NCBI RefSeq assembly: GCF_016862955.1
Contig: NZ_BONY01000001.1
Location: 62,001-126,000 of the forward strand
Reading direction: 5' to 3'
DNA from: Rhizocola hellebori
GTDB taxonomy: Bacteria; Actinomycetota; Actinomycetes; Mycobacteriales; Micromonosporaceae
DNA length: 64,000 nucleotides
A program made the position numbers and the translations under genes. Of the stretch, positions 35,437-43,392 are shown piece by piece. Under the pieces are notes generated by a model, which was not told the origin of the DNA, did no database searches, and worked only from the letters and a program-made list of their open reading frames with translations. How positions within the stretch are numbered: position 1 is the first letter of the stretch; each line of letters opens with the position of its first letter.

Positions 35437-37063
35437 CGGCCAGCTCCAAAGTGGACAGCCGCAGCCAGCCCGGCCGCTTGAGCAAGCGCCGCAGCGCGGT
35501 CGGATCGGGCCGGTGGCCCCGGCGCGCGGTCACCCTTACCGCGAAGGCGTTGCCGTCGCGCCAGGCGCTGGCCGAGGCGACCCCGGGCTGGAGCATGAGC
35601 AGGCGTTCGGCCTCGCGCAGGTTCACCGACAGCCCGGCCCAGGTGATGGTGTCGGATTCGTTGCCCAGGAACACAATTTCGCCTGACGGCCCGACCCTTG
35701 CCCGGCCGAAGACCTCGCGCGAGGCGTACTCGCCCTCCATGACGAGCTGGCCGTCGAGCCCCGGCGGCAGCGGATTCCCGCCGGGGCCGACCACGAGCAG
35801 GTGCGCGGTGGGCCGGGCCGGGCGCAGCAGCTCGTCCACCCGGCGGGCCGGATCCTTAAGCGCCGCAGCCAGAATCGTCTCCAAGTCGGTGACCACGCGC
35901 TGGGCCACCTCGGGACCGACCGCCTGGCGGCGGTGGTCGAGCCGGGCCGGGATGCCGTCGGGGGCGTCGCGCAGATGGAACATGAGATCGCAGGTCTGCG
36001 CGGTGTTGGGGGCCAAGAAGTTCCAGCGCGCCTGTAGGCCCGCGATGGCCGGGATGTCCACGGCGGCCCGCATGAACGAGACCGAAACGCTGCCGAACAG
36101 GTTGCGGGCGCCGGCCGCGGCGAGCCGGGTGAACGGCACCGACCGGAACCGCCTCACCTGAGCGCAGGCCTCCCGGCCGGCCGCCAGCGCCTCGGCGAAG
36201 GTGGCCGCCCGGGGCAGCTGCAGGTAGACCGGAACCGAATTCACGGCCAGCCCGATGGAAGGCGGGCCCAGCCGGGAGCTGACATCGGCCGGAAGCGTGA
36301 ACACCATGCGCTCGTTGCCGTAGGCGTAGAACAGGCAGCCGAGGGCGGCCAGCAGCCCGCCGAACAGATTGGTCCCGGCCGCCGCGGCCAGCTCACGCAG
36401 CGTTTCCTGGGTGCCGCTGGGCAAGCCGAAGTCGACCGTGCCGATCGGGCCGCCGCCGTCGGGCCCGGGGCCGTGCGGAAGGCCAAGCGGCGCAACCGAT
36501 CCCAGATCGAGCGAGCCCCAAAAAACGTTGGCTTCGTGCAGCGCCTCCAGATCGGGCAGCGGCCGGAAGGTCGGCACCGGGCCCGGGTCCAGCTGCCCAC
36601 CGGACATCAGGCACCCGAACTCGCGGGCGAAGAGGAATTTGGACCGCCCGTCGAAGCACAGGTGATGCGCCGCCACCACCAGCGTGCACCGGCCGGGACC
36701 GTGCCGCAGCAGGGTGAAATGGATGGGTGTCTCGCGGGTCAGGTCCCACGACTGCTTCCCGGCGGCGACCTGCCACGCGGCGGATGCGGTCATCTCCTCA
36801 CCCGGCGGGCACTCCAGGTCGAGCGTCTGGAAGCCGATCGGAGTCCAGGACGGCAGCTCTTGCAGCCACGGCTGCCCGTCGACCAGCCGGACCAGGCACC
36901 GCAGCGCGGGATGGCGGGCCACGATGGCCGCGCACGAGCGCAGGATCAGGGCGAGGTCGGCCTCACCGGTCAGCGACACCGAGAAGAAGCCGGTGTTGCT
37001 GACCTCTGGACGCAGCACGCCTTCGAACCAGATGGCCTGTTGCGCCAACGTCAGCTCATCCAT
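35420..37063 (-). CDS. Free-standing NRPS condensation protein with remnant adenylation C-terminal domain
   Basis: 547 residues. Residues 1 to about 410 form a condensation domain with the intact catalytic motif HHLCFDG (His133, His134, Asp138, Gly139), so it should be active in amide or ester formation. Residues about 425-540 resemble the C-terminal end of an adenylation domain: GQLVMEGEY, then SGEIVFLGNESDTITWAGL in the A7-A8 position and a lid-like section ending near 540. The A3, A5 and A10 motifs, including the catalytic Lys, are absent. So it is a condensation enzyme carrying a decayed or docking tail. It overlaps the diiron oxygenase gene by eight bases and the P450 gene by 17. Confidence 0.87.
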   Translation of the reverse strand: MDELTLAQQAIWFEGVLRPEVSNTGFFSVSLTGEADLALILRSCAAIVARHPALRCLVRLVDGQPWLQELPSWTPIGFQTLDLECPPGEEMTASAAWQVAAGKQSWDLTRETPIHFTLLRHGPGRCTLVVAAHHLCFDGRSKFLFAREFGCLMSGGQLDPGPVPTFRPLPDLEALHEANVFWGSLDLGSVAPLGLPHGPGPDGGGPIGTVDFGLPSGTQETLRELAAAAGTNLFGGLLAALGCLFYAYGNERMVFTLPADVSSRLGPPSIGLAVNSVPVYLQLPRAATFAEALAAGREACAQVRRFRSVPFTRLAAAGARNLFGSVSVSFMRAAVDIPAIAGLQARWNFLAPNTAQTCDLMFHLRDAPDGIPARLDHRRQAVGPEVAQRVVTDLETILAAALKDPARRVDELLRPARPTAHLLVVGPGGNPLPPGLDGQLVMEGEYASREVFGRARVGPSGEIVFLGNESDTITWAGLSVNLREAERLLMLQPGVASASAWRDGNAFAVRVTARRGHRPDPTALRRLLKRPGWLRLSTLELADGQPG

Positions 37064-37970
37064 CGGCGAGCCCGAGGCGGTGCAGCTCGTCTCTTGCGCC
37101 GGGAAGGTCGAACGCGCCCACCGACTCGCAAAGCTTGAGGGTGTGCCTTCCCGCGGTGCGCACCGTGTCGCGCAGCACCGCCTCCGGGTACGAGTCGGCG
37201 ATCACCTCTTCCACATCCATCGCCGAAAGCCCCACCGCGGCAAGCGATTCGCGGATAGGCGCCAGATCGGGCCGCACGCAGGCGTCGATGAAGTGCGGCA
37301 TCGCTCGCGCCACCGCCGGCCGGATCGAGGTGGGCAGGTGTGTCCACAGCTCACGGAAGTAGCGGACGAAGAACGCGTGATGCTGCGCCTCGTCGCGGGC
37401 GTGGTCGCCGACCACCTCCCGCACCAGGTGGTAGACGCCCCGGTCGCGCGGGATCTCCAGCAGCAGCGAGGTCACCATGGTCTCGAAGGCGGCCACCTGC
37501 AGCACATGGGCCAGCTCCCGTTGCTGGGCAAGGAAATGCCCGGCCACCTCGTCGAGCCGGCGCAGCCGCGGCGCGAAGTGGTACGGCAGCGCCGTGACCC
37601 CGCTCGACTCCTCGATCTGGTGCAGGACGTCCATCGAGTAGAGCGCGTGGTAGCCCTCGTCGATGTAGATCTTCAGCGCGTCCTGCCGGATCCCTCTTCC
37701 CGCCTCGCGATCCTCGCTGACCAGCAGCATGCCGCGATTGACCACTCGGGTCTCCAGGTTGACCGTGAAAAGCATGTACTGGTAGAGCTGGCGGGTCAGC
37801 AGCACCTGCCGCGCCTGCGGCCCCAGCTCCTTGACGTGGCGATGGTCGAGGAAGGGTGTGAGATGTTCGGGGAAGGGCACCAGGCCCAGCTCCCTGTCCT
37901 CGGTCAGCATCCGGCGGATCTGGTTGCGCACACCCGCCGCCTCGTACCAGGTGTCAAGCACCGTACTCAC
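37056..37970 (-). CDS. AurF/CmlI-type diiron N-oxygenase
   Basis: 304 residues, all helical. The seven metal ligands known from AurF are all in place with nearly the same spacing: Glu73 (NLETRV), Glu105 and His108 (DEGYH), Glu163 (AFETMV), His190, Glu194 and His197 (HARDEAQH). AurF and CmlI convert aryl amines to nitro groups in steps; related enzymes oxidise amino acids in diazeniumdiolate pathways. It is therefore predicted to oxidise an amine, probably on the carrier-bound or released valine-type intermediate. It overlaps the C-T-TE gene by 17 bases and the condensation gene by eight. Confidence 0.87.
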   Translation of the reverse strand: MSTVLDTWYEAAGVRNQIRRMLTEDRELGLVPFPEHLTPFLDHRHVKELGPQARQVLLTRQLYQYMLFTVNLETRVVNRGMLLVSEDREAGRGIRQDALKIYIDEGYHALYSMDVLHQIEESSGVTALPYHFAPRLRRLDEVAGHFLAQQRELAHVLQVAAFETMVTSLLLEIPRDRGVYHLVREVVGDHARDEAQHHAFFVRYFRELWTHLPTSIRPAVARAMPHFIDACVRPDLAPIRESLAAVGLSAMDVEEVIADSYPEAVLRDTVRTAGRHTLKLCESVGAFDLPGARDELHRLGLADG

Positions 37971-40164
37971 CCGTGAGCCCCGCCGCGATCCGGGTCACCG
38001 CGGGCGAGCGCAGGACCTCGAAGTGGTCGCCGGGCACGGTTTCGTGCCACAGCCCGGCGCACAGCCCCGACCAGCTGGCGGCCATCGCCTCGCCCACGCC
38101 CGGCCCATTGTCCGCGCCGGTATACAGGACCGCCTTCACCGCGCCCGGCTGCAGATCGTGCCGGGACGCCAGCGTCAGCAGCCCGGCCCAGTCCCGCATC
38201 ATTGCGGCAACCTGTGCGGCTGGGGTCTGGCGCAGCGCGCCGACGTCCACCCCCAACGGGCTCAGCGTCTCTAGCAGCTCGTCCACTATGGACAGCCCGG
38301 CACGGGTGATCCGGGAGGCCGCGGAGACCAGCTGCGCGCCGTGGGCCGACAGCTGGTCGCGCTGGTCCGGGGCGCTCATCGACCACGCGTCGAGCAACAC
38401 CAGGCGCGCGGCGGGCAACCGCGCCGCGACCTCGTGCGCGATCATCCCGCCCAGCGACCAGCCCACCACGACGAAGCGCGACGCCTCGGTCTGTTTCAGC
38501 GCCGCCGCATAGCGTTCGGCGATCGACTCCAGCGATCGGTCACCGGGATGGGCGCCGGTGATTCGCTCGAAGCCGACCGCGTTGACGCCGGGCGGCAGCG
38601 CGGCGATCAGTTCCGAGTAGCAGAAAAGCGTGCCGCCAACAGGATGGATGAGCACGATGGTGACGTCGCTGTCTCCGGTCGCCAGCCGCACCAGGCCCGG
38701 CGGCCCGGCCTGCGGGCTGTGCTCGAGGCAGGCGGCGAGCCCGGCCGGGGTCGGGTTGAGCATGAAGTCGCCGACCGATACCGCCCGGCCCAGCTTCTCG
38801 CTCAGCGTCTCCACCAGCCGCAGCGCCAGCAGCGAATGCCCGCCCAGCTCGAAGAAGTCGTCGTCGGCCGCCACCGGTTCGAGCTCAAGCACCTCCGCGA
38901 ACACGGCTTGCACCTGTGCCACCAGCAACGGTTGCGGCGCCACCTCTTGAGCCGCCTCGGAAGCGGCCGCCGGTGAGGGCAGCTCCAGCGCGGGCGTGGC
39001 GACGGGAAGCGACGGCTCGGCCAGCAGCGCGCCCAGCAGATCCGAATACTGGCCAGCGATCTGCGCGGCGGCGGCCGCGCTGAACACGCTGGTGTTGTAG
39101 TTCAGCTCGCCGGTCAGGCCACCGGCGCGCTGGGTCACCGCGACGGCGAGGTCGAAATGCGCGGTGGGCCAGTCATAGTCGAACGGCTCGACGTGCAGGC
39201 CCGGCAGCTGCCAGCCGTCCTCGATCAGGCCGCGCGTGTAGACCAGGGCCACCTGGAACAGCGGGTTGCGCAACCCGGCGCGGGCCGGGCGGACCGCCTC
39301 GACCACGGCGTCGAACGGGGTTTCCCGATAGTGCACGGCCTGCGCTACCGTCGCGCGGGCGAGTTTGAGAACCTCGCTGAAGGTGGCGTGCGGCCCGATC
39401 GGGGTGGCCAGCACGACGGTGTTCTGGAAATAGCCGACCGCATCGCCCGCCGGGCCCGGGATCGGTGTGCCCACCCCGACCGTGGGCGCGCCCGCCCACC
39501 GGGACAGCAGCACGGCGAGCGCCGCGTAAACGGCCATGAACGGCGTCACCCGATGCTCCTTGCACACCCGTTCCAGCAACGCGGAATCGATCCGCAACGC
39601 CACCCGCGCCCCGTCGAACCCGGCCCCGGCCGAGCCGACCGGCAGATCGGTCACCTCGGCGAGCTTGCCCTGCCAATAGTCCAATCCGGACAGATCCACG
39701 GCCGGGGCGGGCAAAGGCGGCCCCTGCTCCGGCAGCGCGGCCGGGTCGCCGTAGGCGAGCGCCAGCTCGCGGCCGAGGATCGCCATCGACGTCTCGTCGA
39801 CGATGACGTGGTGGAAGGTGAGCACCAGCAGGTATGGCCCGGTGCCGAGCACATTCACCCGCCACAGCGGGCCGCGCTGCAGATCGAAAGGTTCCGCCGC
39901 AACGGTTTGCACGCTCGCCGCGGGCAGCCAGCCCACCTTCACCTGCTCCGGGTCGGCGTGGATGTGCTGACCCTGCTCGGAAAAGGTGCTGCGCAACGAC
40001 TCGTGCCGGCGCTGCAACAGGTCCACCGCGCGCTGCAACCGGTCGGCGTCCAGCGGCCCGGTCACCGAAAGCACCACCGGCACGTGGTAGACCGGGCTCA
40101 TCGGCGCCACCCGGTGCAGGAAATACAGGCCCCGCTGTTGCGGGCTGAGCGGGATCGTCCTCAC
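37954..40164 (-). CDS. NRPS protein with condensation, carrier and thioesterase domains (C-T-TE)
   Basis: 736 residues. Condensation domain (about 1-400) with the motif as HHVIVDE (His118-His119 to Asp123-Glu124), where the last Gly is replaced by Glu. Carrier domain (about 415-485) with phosphopantetheine site Ser444 in ELGGHSLLAL. Thioesterase (about 500-736) with nucleophile Ser570 in VGWSLGGM and a late His in GDHFEVL. No adenylation domain is present, so its carrier must be loaded in trans, perhaps by the enzyme at 43385. The TE would release the product by hydrolysis or cyclisation. GTG start directly after the asparagine-synthetase stop (TAGGTG). A GTCCA-N3-TGGAC palindrome lies at 38281. 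Confidence 0.93.
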   Translation of the reverse strand: MRTIPLSPQQRGLYFLHRVAPMSPVYHVPVVLSVTGPLDADRLQRAVDLLQRRHESLRSTFSEQGQHIHADPEQVKVGWLPAASVQTVAAEPFDLQRGPLWRVNVLGTGPYLLVLTFHHVIVDETSMAILGRELALAYGDPAALPEQGPPLPAPAVDLSGLDYWQGKLAEVTDLPVGSAGAGFDGARVALRIDSALLERVCKEHRVTPFMAVYAALAVLLSRWAGAPTVGVGTPIPGPAGDAVGYFQNTVVLATPIGPHATFSEVLKLARATVAQAVHYRETPFDAVVEAVRPARAGLRNPLFQVALVYTRGLIEDGWQLPGLHVEPFDYDWPTAHFDLAVAVTQRAGGLTGELNYNTSVFSAAAAAQIAGQYSDLLGALLAEPSLPVATPALELPSPAAASEAAQEVAPQPLLVAQVQAVFAEVLELEPVAADDDFFELGGHSLLALRLVETLSEKLGRAVSVGDFMLNPTPAGLAACLEHSPQAGPPGLVRLATGDSDVTIVLIHPVGGTLFCYSELIAALPPGVNAVGFERITGAHPGDRSLESIAERYAAALKQTEASRFVVVGWSLGGMIAHEVAARLPAARLVLLDAWSMSAPDQRDQLSAHGAQLVSAASRITRAGLSIVDELLETLSPLGVDVGALRQTPAAQVAAMMRDWAGLLTLASRHDLQPGAVKAVLYTGADNGPGVGEAMAASWSGLCAGLWHETVPGDHFEVLRSPAVTRIAAGLTGEYGA
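38281..38293. repeat. GTCCA-N3-TGGAC palindrome, copy 2 (centre CTA)
   Basis: Perfect copy, inside the thioesterase coding part of the C-T-TE gene. Confidence 0.6.
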
Positions 40165-41982
40165 CTAAACCACCAGCCGGATTCCGGAAGTCAACCAGTC
40201 GTGAAGCTGTGTCGCCAGGTCCAGGCTCAGCCGGGTCACGCCCAGCCGGGCGGTGGCGTCCGGGCCAAGGACCGCCTTGGCGACACGTTGCCGGTCAAGC
40301 AATTGCCAGGCCGGCGAGGCGGAATCGGCCAGCAGCGCCTCAAGTTTCGCGCGCAGGCCCGCCGCGTAGGCGGGATCCTGGGTGGTGGGGAAGGGGGCCT
40401 TCACCCTTTCCAGCACCGACTGCGGCAGCAGGTCCTTCACCGCCGCGCGCAGCAGGCTCTTCTCCCTGCCGTCGAAGCTGCGCATCGCCCACGGGGTGTT
40501 GTAGACGTATTCCACGAGCCGATGGTCGGCATAGGGCACCCGGCCCTCCAGCGCGGAGGCCATCGCCATGCGATCCTTGCGTTCCAGCACCACCGGCAGA
40601 TAGCGGGTCAGGTTGACATAGGTCATCTCCCGCATCCGGCGGTCAAGCGCGCTCTCCCCGGGCAGCCCTTCGACCTCGGCCAGCGCCGAGCGGTAGTGGT
40701 CGCTGCTGAAGGTCTGCAGATCGAGGCGGTTGACCAGATCGCGGTCGAGCAGGCCGGTCAGCAGCTCCATCCGGTGCGATGCCAGCAGCCAGGGGAAGGT
40801 CTGCGAATTTCTATACCATTCATCTTGGTACCAGACGAAGCCCCCGAAAATCTCGTCGGCCGCGTCCCCGGAAAGCGTGACGACGTGCCGCTGCCGGATG
40901 ACGGCCGCCAGCAGATACAGCGACGTGTACATCTCACCGCCCGGCGACGGCATGTCCAGCGCCCGCACCACGTCCCGCCGGGTCGCGTCGTCCAGCAGCT
41001 GAGCCGAGTCGAGCACCAGCTCGGTGTGCTCGCAGCCGAGCCACTTGACCATCTCGGCGGCGAACGGCGCGTCCGGGCTCGAATAAAGCTCGCCGGCCCG
41101 AAACCGCTCGGCGTGCCCGGCGAAGTCCAGCGAATAGGTGGCGATCGGGGCCCCCACGACGCGGGAAGCCAACGCGGCCAAGGCACTGGAGTCCAGGCCG
41201 CCGGAAAGCTGGACGCACCATGGCACATCGGCGACCACCTGGGCACGCACGCTCTCCTCGAGCAGCTCGCGCACGGAAGCGATGGTGGTGGGAAGGTCGT
41301 CGGTGTGCGGGGCCGCCGCCAGCCACCAGTAGCGCGAGCTGGTCAGCCCGGCCTCGCTGAAGCGCACCACCGACCCGGGCAGCACCTCGAAAACGCCGCG
41401 GAACACCCCCTGACCCGGCACGGGGGCGAAGGACAGCAGCTTGCGCAGCCCGTCGAGGTCGACCTGCGCGCGCACGCCGGGATGGGCCAGCACTGCCTTG
41501 GGTTCCGAGCCGAAGACCAGACCCGACTCGAGGCGCGCGTAGTAGAGCGGATAGATGCCGAACCTGTCCCGGATGAGCAGCAGCTCATGCTTTCGCGCAT
41601 CCCAGACGGCGAAGGCGAACATCCCGGTGAACCTTTCCGCGCAACGCTCACCCCATTGCAGGTAGGCGCGCAGCACCACCTCGCTGTCGCTGGCGGTGCC
41701 GAAGTGGTGTCCGAGCGCGCGAAGCTCCGCTCGCAGCGCGGCGAAGTTGAACACCTCACCGGTGTAGGCGAGCACAGCGCCCTCCGGGCTCACCATCGGC
41801 TGGCCGCCACCGGCCAGATCGATGACGGAAAGCCGCCGGAACAGCAGCAGCGCATGCTCGTCGGCCCAGGTCCCCTCCGCGTCCGGGCCGCGCAGCGCCA
41901 GCTGGTCGAGCATCGCCCTGGCCGTCTGCGCCCGATCAGGCCCCAGGCCGGGGAAGCAGACGACTCCCGCTATTCCACACAT
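40165..41982 (-). CDS. asnB: Glutamine-dependent asparagine synthetase-like amidotransferase
   Basis: 605 residues from ATG 41982 (MCGIAGVV). The N-terminal class II glutaminase has the catalytic Cys2, the RRLSVIDLAGGGQPM segment and later TGMFAFAVWDARKHE. The C-terminal synthetase has the PP-loop SGGLDSSA and the conserved SGDAADEIFGG. Because Cys2 is retained, it is expected to use glutamine and make a carboxamide, unlike beta-lactam synthetases, which lose the glutaminase Cys. Inside an NRPS operon it probably amidates a carboxylate of the product or precursor. It overlaps the MFS gene by 13 bases. The longer reading upstream lies over the MFS gene and is rejected. Confidence 0.93.
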   Translation of the reverse strand: MCGIAGVVCFPGLGPDRAQTARAMLDQLALRGPDAEGTWADEHALLLFRRLSVIDLAGGGQPMVSPEGAVLAYTGEVFNFAALRAELRALGHHFGTASDSEVVLRAYLQWGERCAERFTGMFAFAVWDARKHELLLIRDRFGIYPLYYARLESGLVFGSEPKAVLAHPGVRAQVDLDGLRKLLSFAPVPGQGVFRGVFEVLPGSVVRFSEAGLTSSRYWWLAAAPHTDDLPTTIASVRELLEESVRAQVVADVPWCVQLSGGLDSSALAALASRVVGAPIATYSLDFAGHAERFRAGELYSSPDAPFAAEMVKWLGCEHTELVLDSAQLLDDATRRDVVRALDMPSPGGEMYTSLYLLAAVIRQRHVVTLSGDAADEIFGGFVWYQDEWYRNSQTFPWLLASHRMELLTGLLDRDLVNRLDLQTFSSDHYRSALAEVEGLPGESALDRRMREMTYVNLTRYLPVVLERKDRMAMASALEGRVPYADHRLVEYVYNTPWAMRSFDGREKSLLRAAVKDLLPQSVLERVKAPFPTTQDPAYAAGLRAKLEALLADSASPAWQLLDRQRVAKAVLGPDATARLGVTRLSLDLATQLHDWLTSGIRLVV

Positions 41983-43151
41983 GCCACGCTCCCCACGTTG
42001 CGCCGCATCAGGAACACCGCACCGGCCGCGACCACCACCACGATCGCCGCCAACAGCAGCCGATAGTCCACTATGGACACCAGAACGGCGCCGAGCGCGA
42101 TCGACGCCACCTGCGGCGCGGTCACCAGGGTCGTCGCGGCCGCCACCGCCCTTCCCTGCAACGGGCCGGGCGTGCCCAGCTGCACCACGGTGAACAGGCC
42201 CACGATGGCCATGGGAATCCCGCTGCCGATCACGACCAGGCCCGCCACCGCGGCCGGTGTCCCGCCCATCAGCAGAATGGCCGTGCCGAGCGCGATCAGC
42301 CCCAGCCCCAGCGCGGTTGCCCGGCCTTCCGCGCCCGCCCAGTGCCGGGCCAGCCGCACCGCCGCGATGCCGCCCAGCACCGAGCCGACCCCCTTGGCGA
42401 AGGTCAGCACGCCGACGAAGGCGGCCGGCCGGCCCAGGCCCTGGTCGACGAGGGCGAAGATGGCGGTTTCGAAGATGCCGAACGCGAGCAGCGCCACCGC
42501 CATCGCCGCCACGATGTCGCGCTGGGCCGCGGACCGGGCCAGGTGCACCATCCCCGCCAGCAGTTCCGTGGTCACCTTGCGCCGGTTCGGCATCGGCTCG
42601 GGTTCGTGCACCCTTACCGCCCACACGCAGGCCGCGCAGGCCAAAAAGGTGAAGGCCTCCAACCAGATCACGGCTCGCGGCCCGGCCGCCAGGTAGAGCG
42701 CCGTCCCCGCCGCCGGGGCCGCCAGCAACCCGACCTCCTGCAGGGTGCGAAGCTTCGCGGTGGTCCGGCCGAGGTGCTGGGCCGCCACGAGCTGGGTCAG
42801 CAGCGCGCTTCCCGCCGCGCTGTGCAGACCCGAGCCGAGCCCCACCCCGAACAGCACCAGATAAAGCCACCACACCTGGCCCGCGCCCACCGGCAACGCG
42901 AGCAGCACCCACCCGGCCAGCATCAGGTTCAGCCCCGCGATCAGCGGCCGCCGCCGGAACCGGTCGGCGAGATAGCCGGTGAACGGGTTGAGCAGACGCG
43001 GGCCGAGGTAGGCCAGCAAAGCCAAGCCCGCCAACGCGTTCGACCCGGTCAGTTCTTTGGCCCACATGCCCGCGGCGAGCCAGAGCGCCGCGTCGCCGAA
43101 CAGCGACACGCTGGTCCCGGCCATCCACAGCCTGAGGTCACGCGTGGGCAT
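41970..43151 (-). CDS. MFS exporter of the NRPS operon (EntS-like, 12 TM)
   Basis: 393 residues with about twelve membrane helices. The N-terminal section (GTSVSLFGDAALWLAAGMWA, then YLADRFRRRPLIAG in the motif A loop) matches the EntS/MFS_3 exporters often found in siderophore and peptide operons. It overlaps the carrier gene (14 bp) and the asparagine-synthetase-like gene (13 bp), so it is made with the biosynthetic enzymes and should export the product or confer self-resistance. A GTCCA-N3-TGGAC palindrome is at 42066. Confidence 0.9.
   Translation of the reverse strand: MPTRDLRLWMAGTSVSLFGDAALWLAAGMWAKELTGSNALAGLALLAYLGPRLLNPFTGYLADRFRRRPLIAGLNLMLAGWVLLALPVGAGQVWWLYLVLFGVGLGSGLHSAAGSALLTQLVAAQHLGRTTAKLRTLQEVGLLAAPAAGTALYLAAGPRAVIWLEAFTFLACAACVWAVRVHEPEPMPNRRKVTTELLAGMVHLARSAAQRDIVAAMAVALLAFGIFETAIFALVDQGLGRPAAFVGVLTFAKGVGSVLGGIAAVRLARHWAGAEGRATALGLGLIALGTAILLMGGTPAAVAGLVVIGSGIPMAIVGLFTVVQLGTPGPLQGRAVAAATTLVTAPQVASIALGAVLVSIVDYRLLLAAIVVVVAAGAVFLMRRNVGSVACVE
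42066..42078. repeat. GTCCA-N3-TGGAC palindrome, copy 3 (centre CTA)
   Basis: Perfect copy with the same centre as copy 2. It lies inside the MFS exporter gene. Confidence 0.6.
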
Positions 43152-43392
43152 CTGACTCCAGCTCGTCCAGAACCTGCAGCTCGTCGACGAGCTCGGCGAT
43201 GGTGGGGTTCTCGAATATGGTCAGCAGCGACACCTGAATGCCCAACTCTTTGCGCAGCCTGGCCACCAGTTTCGTGGCCACGAGCGAATCGCCGCCCAGA
43301 TCGAAGAATCCGTCGTGCGGCCCGGCATGGTGCATTCCCAGCACTTCACGCCATACGCGCGCCACGGCCAGCGCCATCACCTGGTCAGACAT
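43138..43392 (-). CDS. Free-standing peptidyl carrier protein
   Basis: 84 residues, the size of a single carrier domain. The phosphopantetheine attachment site is Ser36 in FFDLGGDSLVAT; helix 3 and the loop after it read FENPTIAELVDEL. It overlaps the adenylation gene by eight bases and the MFS gene by 14. It is the expected acceptor for the amino acid activated by the adenylation protein, and the probable substrate platform for the diiron oxygenase, P450 and condensation enzymes. A phosphopantetheinyl transferase is not in the window. Confidence 0.93.
   Translation of the reverse strand: MSDQVMALAVARVWREVLGMHHAGPHDGFFDLGGDSLVATKLVARLRKELGIQVSLLTIFENPTIAELVDELQVLDELESDAHA

Noticed and set aside
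39157-42066. A 969-residue plus-strand frame across the NRPS operon
   Set aside because: It is antisense to C-T-TE and the asparagine-synthetase-like gene, both with full catalytic motifs. Its product is Arg/Gly/Gln-rich, a typical GC-rich shadow.
40165-43128. A longer asparagine-synthetase-like protein of 987 residues
   Set aside because: The first 382 residues are a shadow of the MFS gene, and class II glutaminases need Cys at position 2, which fits only the ATG at 41982.
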